From Bacteroidia bacterium (lineage in GTDB: Bacteria > Bacteroidota > Bacteroidia > Flavobacteriales > Flavobacteriaceae), in NCBI GenBank assembly GCA_030431055.1, contig JAUIJA010000004.1, positions 1 to 64,000 of the forward strand: DNA of 64,000 nucleotides, given 5' to 3'. Under the pieces are notes generated by a model. That model saw only the letters and a list, made by a program, of their open reading frames with translations. It was not told the DNA's origin and did not search any database. Both the position numbers and the translations under genes were made by a program. Position 1 is the stretch's first letter. Each line of letters opens with the position of its first letter. This document shows, in pieces, positions 54,672-61,882 of the stretch.

Positions 54672-56531
54672 TTAACTTTTTCTTGAGCGTTTAGCTTTTT
54701 CGTAAAAACCTTTTGAAGAATCAGAAGAACTTCTTCTTCCTTTTCTTTCGTTGTTTGAAGAATCGTTTCTTCTTCCGCTTCTTTCATTTCTATCGCTACG
54801 CTTTCTGTCTCCACCGTCATTTCTACGAGAACGAGGAGAAGAATCTCTGTTACCACGATCGTTACGACGTCTTCCACCATCGCGTCCGCCATCTCTTCTT
54901 CTTCCACGACCATTATGATCTCTTCTTCGGCTATTTCGGCTTCCGTCGTTTTTAGAAATTTCAACGTTTATTTTTCTTCCTTCAACTGAAATATTGTTTA
55001 AGGTTTCCATAACCTTATCCATTAATTCAACATCAGTATTAAAGAAAGAGAAACCTTCTTTTACATCAACTTTAAATACGTCATCACGACCTAGTTCTAA
55101 AGTATCACGTAAGAAGTCTTTTAACTTCATCCAATCGAAATTGTCTCTAGAGCCAATATTGATAAAATAACGAACCGAACCTTCTGTAGGAACAGAACCT
55201 TGTGCATTTACAACAGTTAAATCTCTAGATTTTCTATAATATGCTAAGAAACGATTAAACTCTACCGAAACCATTCGTTTAATTAATTCTTCTTTAGGAA
55301 GATCTTTTAAAACTTCTTCAATAGCTGGTAAATATTTATCGATTTCGTGATCAACATCAACATCTTTAATTCTATTTGCTAAGTGAAATAACTGAATTTC
55401 GCAGATTTCCATTCCTGAAGGAATAGGTTTTTCTTCAAATTTCGTTTGAATAATTTTTTCAATAGCATGAATTTTACGCAATTCACTTTTGGTAACAATA
55501 ACCATTGAAATACCTGATTTTCCTGCACGACCAGTTCTACCGGAACGGTGAGTGTAAGTTTCAACTTCATCAGGTAATTGATAGTTTATAACGTGTGTTA
55601 CATCATCAACATCAATTCCACGAGCCGCAACATCAGTAGCTACTAGCATTTGAATTTGACGTTGACGGAATGATTTCATAACTGTGTCACGTTGGTTTTG
55701 TGATAAATCTCCGTGTAAAGCAGCAGCGTTGTAACCATCTTCAATTAATTTATCTGCAATAGCTTGTGTATCACGTTTTGTTCTACAAAAGATAACAGAA
55801 AATATATCTGGATTAGCATCGGCTAAACGTTTTAAAGCTGGATAACGATCGCGCCCGCTTACTAAATAAAATTCGTGAGAAACATTTTGAGAGCCAGAGT
55901 TCTTACTTCCAACAGTAATTTCTAATGGCTTTTTCATGAATTCTTTTGCAATTCTAGCCACTTCTTTTGGCATAGTTGCAGAAAATAACCATGTTGATTT
56001 TTCTTTAGGCGTATCTGATAAAATAGAAGTAATGTCTTCATAGAATCCCATGTTTAACATTTCGTCTGCCTCATCTAAAACACAATAGTCGATGTTTTTA
56101 ATGTTAACCATTCCGCGGTTAATCATATCTTGCATACGACCTGGAGTTGCCACAATAATTTGCGCTCCTTTTTTAATTTCTCTAGCTTGTTCAGTTATAC
56201 TCGCACCACCATAAACAGCTACAGTTCTTAGACCTTCTGTGTATTTTGAATAGAGTTTAATTTCGTTTGTGATTTGTAAACACAATTCTCTTGTAGGAGA
56301 AAGCACTAAAGCTTGTGTTTGACGATTATTAGCATCAATTTTTTGGATTAAAGGAAAACCAAAAGCTGCGGTTTTACCTGTTCCTGTTTGAGCTAATGCA
56401 ACAATATCAGTGTCTTGTTCTAATAAAATAGGAATCGCCTTTTCCTGTACTTCTGATGGATTTTCAAATCCGAGATCTTTTATCGCCAGCAGTAGCGATT
56501 CATTAAGACCTAATTGTTCAAATTTATTCAT
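54672..56531 (-). CDS. deaD: DEAD-box RNA helicase with DbpA-type RNA-binding domain and RG-rich tail
   Basis: The start at MNKFEQLGLNESLL gives 619 residues (a TTG further upstream is not chosen). It shows Q-motif and Walker A AQTGTGKT (47-54), VLDEADEM, LFSATMP, and HRSGRTGRAGKSG. A DbpA-like RNA-binding domain lies near 455-530 (FDWMKLKDFLRDTLELGRDD). The tail from about 540 is Arg/Gly/Asp/Ser-rich (GRGRRRDGGRDGGRRR). It remodels RNA in ribosome assembly, cold adaptation or mRNA decay. Confidence 0.95.
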   Translation of the reverse strand: MNKFEQLGLNESLLLAIKDLGFENPSEVQEKAIPILLEQDTDIVALAQTGTGKTAAFGFPLIQKIDANNRQTQALVLSPTRELCLQITNEIKLYSKYTEGLRTVAVYGGASITEQAREIKKGAQIIVATPGRMQDMINRGMVNIKNIDYCVLDEADEMLNMGFYEDITSILSDTPKEKSTWLFSATMPKEVARIAKEFMKKPLEITVGSKNSGSQNVSHEFYLVSGRDRYPALKRLADANPDIFSVIFCRTKRDTQAIADKLIEDGYNAAALHGDLSQNQRDTVMKSFRQRQIQMLVATDVAARGIDVDDVTHVINYQLPDEVETYTHRSGRTGRAGKSGISMVIVTKSELRKIHAIEKIIQTKFEEKPIPSGMEICEIQLFHLANRIKDVDVDHEIDKYLPAIEEVLKDLPKEELIKRMVSVEFNRFLAYYRKSRDLTVVNAQGSVPTEGSVRYFINIGSRDNFDWMKLKDFLRDTLELGRDDVFKVDVKEGFSFFNTDVELMDKVMETLNNISVEGRKINVEISKNDGSRNSRRRDHNGRGRRRDGGRDGGRRRNDRGNRDSSPRSRRNDGGDRKRSDRNERSGRRNDSSNNERKGRRSSSDSSKGFYEKAKRSRKS

Positions 56532-56709
56532 GTATGTTTTTAAAATTGGGTGCAAATGTACCGCTTATAACCGAGATAATCTAATTTGTTAGTGATTGAT
56601 TTTCAAATATTTATAATTATTAGGTTGCTAATTAATTTTCAAAACTTGAATTATTAGAAATATTTATGCAGAAATCTTAAATAAATTACCTTTGCAAAAA
56701 ATATGTAAA

Positions 56710-57321
56710 ATGATAGAAATCTTAGACTTTATTGGAGTTTTTGTTTTTGCAATTTCGGGTGTATTAGCAGCTATTAATAAGAAGTTAGATTTATTTGGTG
56801 TTTTTGTTATTGCGTTTGTAACAGCTCTTGGTGGCGGAACGTTGCGAGATGTTTTAATAGGAAAAACTCCAGTAGGATGGATGGAAGATTTGAATTATGT
56901 TTACATTATTTTCTTAGGAAATGGAATTGCTTTATTGTTCAGAAATTATTTGAATAAACTTCGCATTTCACTTTTTTTGTTTGATACGATTGGATTAGGA
57001 GTTTTTACGCTTATTGGTTTACAAAAAGGTTTAGATTATGGTTTGCATCCTGTTATCTGTATCGCAATTGGAACGATGACGGCGAGTTTTGGTGGATTGA
57101 TTCGTGATATTTTATGTAATGAAATCCCGCTTTTGCTTAACGGCGGAACTATTTATGCAACGATTTGTATTTTGGGTGGAATACTGTTTTTTACTTTAAA
57201 GTATTTCGGACTTCAAGATTCGGTAAACGAAGTAACAACTTCTTTATTTATTATTGTTTTTCGTCTTATTGCTGTTCGTTTTAACTTGAGTTTGCCAGTA
57301 GTTGCTATTCGGAAAAATTAA
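56710..57321 (+). CDS. TRIC-family cation channel (YicG/UPF0126)
   Basis: The start at the ATG for [17 protein letters not shown] gives 203 residues; the open frame runs back 18 bases to a TTG. It has seven membrane segments with the two UPF0126 repeats: [20 protein letters not shown] and [20 protein letters not shown] (the latter split from its context). The glycine-kinked GGGxxRD motifs mark trimeric intracellular cation channel homologues, which conduct potassium. It converges on rdgB with a 4-base overlap. Confidence 0.9.
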   Translation: MIEILDFIGVFVFAISGVLAAINKKLDLFGVFVIAFVTALGGGTLRDVLIGKTPVGWMEDLNYVYIIFLGNGIALLFRNYLNKLRISLFLFDTIGLGVFTLIGLQKGLDYGLHPVICIAIGTMTASFGGLIRDILCNEIPLLLNGGTIYATICILGGILFFTLKYFGLQDSVNEVTTSLFIIVFRLIAVRFNLSLPVVAIRKN

Positions 57322-57893
57322 ATTGTATTTAAAAACTCAATTAATTTACGAGTTGCAATTCCGCGGTGACTTAGTTTTGCTTTTTCAGTCATTTCCATTT
57401 CTGCAAACGTTGAGGTAAAACCTTCAGGAACGAATATTGGATCGTATCCAAATCCTTTCTCGCCTTTTTTTTCTGAAATGATTTTGCCTTTAGCGATTCC
57501 CTCGAATAAATGTTGTTCGTTATTAAAATTTAAAGCAATTACTGTTTTGAATTGAGCATTTCGGTTAGTTTTATCTTTTAAGTTTTCAAGAAGTTTGTTC
57601 ATGTTATCATCTGAATTTTTACTTTCTCCAGCATATCGAGCCGAATAAACTCCAGGTTCTCCGTTCAAAGCTTCAACTTCTAATCCAGTGTCGTCAGCAA
57701 AACAAGGGAAATTATATTTTTCGGTAACATAATTTGCTTTTAAAATAGCGTTTCCTTCAATAGTTTTAGCTGTTTCAGGAATATCTTCATTACAGTCGAT
57801 GTCTTTCAGACTTAAAAGTTCGATCGATTTTGGTAACATTGCTTTAATTTCGTTAACTTTATTCTGATTATTAGAGGCAAAAACAAGTTTCAT
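57318..57893 (-). CDS. rdgB: XTP/dITP diphosphatase (non-canonical purine NTP pyrophosphatase)
   Basis: Starting at ATG ([16 protein letters not shown]) gives 191 residues; a TTG start 24 bases upstream is unlikely. HAM1 motifs are [39 protein letters not shown] and [14 protein letters not shown] [15 protein letters not shown]. It removes inosine, xanthosine and similar triphosphates from the nucleotide pool. Confidence 0.97.
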   Translation of the reverse strand: MKLVFASNNQNKVNEIKAMLPKSIELLSLKDIDCNEDIPETAKTIEGNAILKANYVTEKYNFPCFADDTGLEVEALNGEPGVYSARYAGESKNSDDNMNKLLENLKDKTNRNAQFKTVIALNFNNEQHLFEGIAKGKIISEKKGEKGFGYDPIFVPEGFTSTFAEMEMTEKAKLSHRGIATRKLIEFLNTI

Positions 57894-57971
57894 TTTAAAT
57901 TTATTTAGTTGATACAAAAATAGTTATTTGTTCTAATATGAAATAAATTATAATAAACTCAATTTTATTTC

Positions 57972-57979
57972 TATTTTTG
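57972..57979 (+). promoter_or_regulatory. -7 element for the serine palmitoyltransferase-like gene
   Basis: TATTTTTG matches TAnnTTTG, 25 bases before the start codon. Confidence 0.5.
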
Positions 57980-58004
57980 TCCCGTTTTTTAACACATATT
58001 AATT

Positions 58005-59267
58005 ATGGTGAAAGATTTATTTGCAAGAATACAAGAAAATAAAGGACCTTTAGGAAAGTGGGCATCGCAAGCGGAAGGATACTATGTGTTTCCAAAGTTA
58101 GAAGGAGATTTAGGACCACGAATGAAGTTTCATGGAAAAGAAATTTTAAATTGGAGTATAAACGATTATTTAGGTTTAGGTAATCACCCAGAAGTAAGAA
58201 AAGTAGATGCTGAAGCAGCTGCAAAATGGGGAGCAGCTTACCCAATGGGAGCAAGAATGATGAGTGGACATACTACTCTTCATGAGCAACTTCAAAATGA
58301 ATTAGCAGAATTCGTTAAAAAAGAATCGGCATACTTATTGAATTTTGGTTATCAAGGAATGGTTTCTACTATTGATGCTTTGGTAACTAAAAATGATGTT
58401 ATTGTGTATGATGTAGATTCTCATGCGTGTATTATCGACGGTGTTCGTTTACATATGGGAAAACGTTTTACGTATAAGCATAATGACTTAGAAAGTATTG
58501 AAAAAAACATTCAACGTGCTGTAAAAGTCGCAAATGATACTGGAGGTGGAATTTTAGTGATTACTGAAGGTGTTTTCGGAATGCGAGGACAACAAGGAAA
58601 GTTAAAAGAAATTATAGCTTTAAAAGAAAAATACAATTTCCGTTTATTAGTTGATGATGCTCATGGTTTTGGAACTTTAGGTAAAACTGGAGCAGGAGCT
58701 GGAGAAGAGCAAGGTTGTCAAGATGGAATTGATGTTTATTTCTCAACTTTTGCTAAATCTATGGCTAGTATTGGAGCGTTTATTGCTGGAGATAAAGATA
58801 TCATTGATTACTTAAAGTACAATTTACGTTCTCAAATGTTCGCAAAATCATTACCAATGATTCAAACTATTGGAGCGTTAAAACGTCTTGAAATGTTACG
58901 TACAATGCCAGAGTTGAAAGCTAAACTTTGGGAAAATGTAAATGCATTACAAAACGGTTTAAAATCTAGAGGTTTCGATATTGGAGATACAAATACTTGT
59001 GTTACGCCAGTTTACTTAGAAGGTTCTATTCCAGAAGCAATGGTTATGGTAAATGATTTAAGAGAAAATTACGGTATTTTCTTGTCAATTGTTGTTTATC
59101 CTGTAATTCCAAAAGGAATAATTTTATTAAGAATGATTCCTACAGCTTCTCATACTATGCAAGATATCGATGAAACATTAGCAGCTTTTGAAGCAATCCG
59201 TGAGAAATTAACAAACGGAACTTATAAAAAATTAGCAGAAGCTAATGTTGTAGATATGGAACAATAA
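58005..59267 (+). CDS. spt: Alpha-oxoamine synthase, probable serine palmitoyltransferase
   Basis: The 420-residue PLP enzyme has H140 stacking on PLP (VDSHACIIDG), DDAHGFGTLG (217-226) and the Schiff-base K251 (FSTFAKSMASIG). The family includes 2-amino-3-ketobutyrate ligase and AON synthase. The longer N-terminus (GYYVFPKLEGDLGPRM) and the long C-terminus resemble the Bacteroidetes Spt that makes 3-ketosphinganine from serine and an acyl-CoA. The convergent neighbour at 59329 is a candidate ceramide synthase, which supports a sphingolipid role. Confidence 0.85.
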   Translation: MVKDLFARIQENKGPLGKWASQAEGYYVFPKLEGDLGPRMKFHGKEILNWSINDYLGLGNHPEVRKVDAEAAAKWGAAYPMGARMMSGHTTLHEQLQNELAEFVKKESAYLLNFGYQGMVSTIDALVTKNDVIVYDVDSHACIIDGVRLHMGKRFTYKHNDLESIEKNIQRAVKVANDTGGGILVITEGVFGMRGQQGKLKEIIALKEKYNFRLLVDDAHGFGTLGKTGAGAGEEQGCQDGIDVYFSTFAKSMASIGAFIAGDKDIIDYLKYNLRSQMFAKSLPMIQTIGALKRLEMLRTMPELKAKLWENVNALQNGLKSRGFDIGDTNTCVTPVYLEGSIPEAMVMVNDLRENYGIFLSIVVYPVIPKGIILLRMIPTASHTMQDIDETLAAFEAIREKLTNGTYKKLAEANVVDMEQ

Positions 59268-59285
59268 GATTTCTTATAATTGAAA

Positions 59286-59323
59286 TAAAAAACCACTTGT
59301 TTTTACAAGTGGTTTTGTTTTTT
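59286..59323. terminator. Bidirectional terminator
   Basis: AAAAACCACTTGT-TTTT-ACAAGTGGTTTTGTTTTTTT between the convergent serine palmitoyltransferase-like and GNAT-like genes. Confidence 0.9.
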
Positions 59324-59328
59324 TATGA

Positions 59329-60447
59329 CTATATTTCTTTTATAAATGTACAACGTCTTTTATTAATTTTTGGATTGAAGTTTTTCCAAAGATTGTGCAT
59401 GGCGTGATTCTCTTCTAATTCTGGTGTGCGAATACAAGTTTCAATATTTTTAGCTTTAAAAACTTTGTAATACTCATCAAAAATAATTGCTGTAATTCCT
59501 TTGTTTTGATATTCTGGAAGAATTCCAATTAAGTAAAAAACAACTTCTTTAGAATACTTTTTAGCTTGTAGCAAATGCCACCAACCAAAAGGTAATAATT
59601 TTCCATTTGCTTTTTGTAAAGCTTTGGCAAAACTTGGCATTACAATAGTAAAAGCAATCATTTTATCATTTTCGTCTAAAACAAACTTAATGTATTCTGG
59701 ATTTATAAAACTGATGTGTTTCTTTTTTATATAATCAACTTGCTCTTGTGTAACCGCAACAAATGATTGTAGTTTATCGTAAGTGGAATTAAATAACTGA
59801 AACATATCATCTACATATGGCATTATTTCAGATGATTTTGTGAAGTTTAAAACCTTCAACTTATAACGTTGTTGAATCATTTTACTTGCTCTAATGTAAG
59901 GAGCAGGATCAACATCAAAAAATGAAAAAACACTTTCTTGATATTTTTTTTCAACTTTAAGTCCTAATTGTTTAAAGTGTTCTTTGTAATAAGGTTGGCT
60001 ATACCAAGAAATCATAGTGCTTAATTGGTCGAAACCTTCTGTAAGCACGCCAACTTTATCCAAATTTGAAAAACCAAGCGGACCTTCGATATGATCCATT
60101 CTTTTTTCTTTTCCAAATTCTTCAACTTTTTCAAGTAAAGCTTTGGTGACTTCAATGTCATCAATTACATCAAACCAGCCAAATCGCGTTTTCTTTTTGC
60201 CAAGTTGGTTAACTTCTTCCCAATTAACAATAGCTGCAACTTTTCCAACAATTTTATTGTTTTTGTAAGCCAAGAAAAGCTTAATGTCGCAATTTTTTAA
60301 ATTTGGATTGTTTTCTTTGTCAAAAGTTTCTAATTCTTCAGAAATTAAAGGTGGAACCCAATTTAGATTTCCTTTAAAAACCTCAAAACTAAATTGAATA
60401 AATTCTTTTGTTTCTTTTTTTGAAGTAACTTCTTTTACTGTAATCAT
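59329..60447 (-). CDS. GNAT-like acyltransferase, candidate bacterial ceramide synthase
   Basis: The 372-residue protein opens with FIQFSFEVFKGNLNWVPPLISEE and FDKENNPNLK. FLAYKNNKIVGKVAAIVN and FGWFDVIDDIEVTKALLEKV follow, and EGPLGFSNLDKVGVLTEGFD lies centrally. A second GNAT-like half is at the C-terminus (FYLIGILPEYQNKGITAIIF). From memory, this arrangement resembles the acyl-CoA-dependent bacterial ceramide synthase described in Caulobacter. The serine palmitoyltransferase-like gene faces it across a terminator. The role is inferred; an unrelated GNAT function remains possible. Confidence 0.65.
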   Translation of the reverse strand: MITVKEVTSKKETKEFIQFSFEVFKGNLNWVPPLISEELETFDKENNPNLKNCDIKLFLAYKNNKIVGKVAAIVNWEEVNQLGKKKTRFGWFDVIDDIEVTKALLEKVEEFGKEKRMDHIEGPLGFSNLDKVGVLTEGFDQLSTMISWYSQPYYKEHFKQLGLKVEKKYQESVFSFFDVDPAPYIRASKMIQQRYKLKVLNFTKSSEIMPYVDDMFQLFNSTYDKLQSFVAVTQEQVDYIKKKHISFINPEYIKFVLDENDKMIAFTIVMPSFAKALQKANGKLLPFGWWHLLQAKKYSKEVVFYLIGILPEYQNKGITAIIFDEYYKVFKAKNIETCIRTPELEENHAMHNLWKNFNPKINKRRCTFIKEI

Positions 60448-60449
60448 AC

Positions 60450-61421
60450 TTACTCAACGTCTTGAACTGCGTCTCTTCTTTTCTTTTCTTTGTCGGCTTT
60501 CTTTTTCATTTTCTTATCCATTTTACTACCGTTATCTTTTTCAATTTTCACTTCTTGATATTTTTCAGCAAAACGCCAAGAAAAACCTACACTTGCATTT
60601 AAAATTCCTGGAGTGTTTTTTAAATTTTTACCAAAAGAAGCATCTAATTGCATGTTTTTATGGAATAAATAAGCAGCACCAATTCTAAAAACACCATCAG
60701 AATAATAATCGCCATTATAACCTTGATTTTCAATAAAACCAGACCATTGTTGGTTAAATCCGCGAGTTAAAGTTAAGATGTAGTTGATGCTTGCAAAATC
60801 AGTTCCTATTTTATCATACGTAATATTAGTTACTAAAACCCATCGTGTTCCAAAGTGATTTTGCGCAATAATTGTTGCTTTCGGACTAAAAGATGGTTCT
60901 TCAATGTTTGATGGTGCATAATTAAATGGATTATCACCAATTCCGAAATTTACACCAGCATAACCTGCTAATGCCGGAATTAATTGTTTCCACTTAAAAC
61001 TGTGATTTGCTTTCCAACTGTATAAGTTTGGTTTTTCATCAAAATTCTTAAATGGATCGTAAAATAAATACTTAGCTCCTAAAGTTAATTGTTTGAAACC
61101 ACTTCTATTTTCATCTAAAAACAACGAAGTGTATTCATCATTTTGGTATTGAATCTCTGCAATAACTTCTAATTCTTCTTTCCAAACACCGTAACGAATG
61201 GCTAAATCAGCTAAAACTCCATTTGCATCATAATTTAATTTATCATGCGTTTCAGAAACGTAAGACAAACCAATTTCTGTTTGAATAACTGTTTTTCCTA
61301 CAGAAAATGCCATCATCGATTTTCCTGGTCGGTTTGAGTTTATTTCGTCAGTAAACTGTGCAAATTGTACTTGAGTTATAAACAAAAAAACTAGCGCTAA
61401 GGCAAATTTGAAAATTTTCAT
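60450..61421 (-). CDS. Outer-membrane beta-barrel protein (transporter-like)
   Basis: The 323-residue protein has a signal peptide (ends QVQFAQ) and amphipathic strands throughout (AIRYGVWKEELEVIAEIQY, LTLGAKYLFYDPF, FRIGAAYLFHKNMQLDASFG). This fits the MetA-pathway/phenol-degradation-type outer-membrane barrel. The C-terminal tail is lysine-rich and charged (KMDKKMKKKADKEKKRR). It is upstream of the GNAT-like gene by 2 bases, so the two are co-transcribed. A role in sphingolipid or envelope transport is only suggested by the neighbours. Confidence 0.75.
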   Translation of the reverse strand: MKIFKFALALVFLFITQVQFAQFTDEINSNRPGKSMMAFSVGKTVIQTEIGLSYVSETHDKLNYDANGVLADLAIRYGVWKEELEVIAEIQYQNDEYTSLFLDENRSGFKQLTLGAKYLFYDPFKNFDEKPNLYSWKANHSFKWKQLIPALAGYAGVNFGIGDNPFNYAPSNIEEPSFSPKATIIAQNHFGTRWVLVTNITYDKIGTDFASINYILTLTRGFNQQWSGFIENQGYNGDYYSDGVFRIGAAYLFHKNMQLDASFGKNLKNTPGILNASVGFSWRFAEKYQEVKIEKDNGSKMDKKMKKKADKEKKRRDAVQDVE

Positions 61422-61501
61422 AAAAATTGAATTTGATTCAAAAATAGCATTTTTATCATAATTTTAAGAAACAATTTTACGTTATTAAAGTCTATTAATA
61501 G

Positions 61502-61509
61502 TATCTTTG
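61502..61509 (+). promoter_or_regulatory. -7 element for the DUF4834 gene
   Basis: TATCTTTG matches TAnnTTTG, 20 bases before the start codon. Confidence 0.5.
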
Positions 61510-61529
61510 AATTGAAAAATTAATGAAAT

Positions 61530-61796
61530 ATGGAAATGGCGTCGTTTACTGGTTTTGTTAAAACCTTGCTTTATATAATTTTAGGTTATTACGCTTTGAA
61601 GTTTTTAATGAGAATTTTTGCACCTATTTTGGTTCAAAAAACTGCTCAAAAATTCCAACAAAAAATGGAAGAGCAAATGAGAAACCAACAAAATGCTTAT
61701 CAAAACACCCAACATTCTACAAATACTACACAAAAAGAAATGCCAAGAGAGAAGAAGAAAGTTGGCGAATATGTAGATTTTGAAGAAATAGATTAA
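61530..61796 (+). CDS. DUF4834 membrane protein
   Basis: The 88-residue protein has one N-terminal membrane segment (FVKTLLYIILGYYALKFLM), a Gln/Asn-rich helical middle and a charged C-terminus with KKKVGEYVDFEEID. That is the DUF4834 pattern of Bacteroidetes. A second ATG six bases downstream (MASFTGF) is an alternative start. Function is unknown. It precedes the YfhO-family gene, separated by a terminator. Confidence 0.88.
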   Translation: MEMASFTGFVKTLLYIILGYYALKFLMRIFAPILVQKTAQKFQQKMEEQMRNQQNAYQNTQHSTNTTQKEMPREKKKVGEYVDFEEID

Positions 61797-61820
61797 TTAT
61801 TAATTCACATTATTTTCTAA

Positions 61821-61852
61821 TAAGGATATTGGTTTACCGATATCCTTTTTTT
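61821..61852 (+). terminator. Terminator of the DUF4834 gene
   Basis: AAGGATAT-TGGTTTACCG-ATATCCTT followed by TTTTTT, 25 bases after the stop codon. Confidence 0.85.
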
Positions 61853-61882
61853 AATTACCTTAGCACCTAAATTTTTTATTTT

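Noticed and set aside
54662..54964. A 100-residue Glu-rich open frame on the minus strand
   Set aside because: It is an alternative frame of the repetitive RG-rich tail of the DEAD-box gene.
56692..56709. TTG start for the TRIC-like channel, and similar TTG starts for purB, rdgB, deaD and HMG-CoA lyase
   Set aside because: In each case an ATG a few codons downstream begins the conserved N-terminus of the family.
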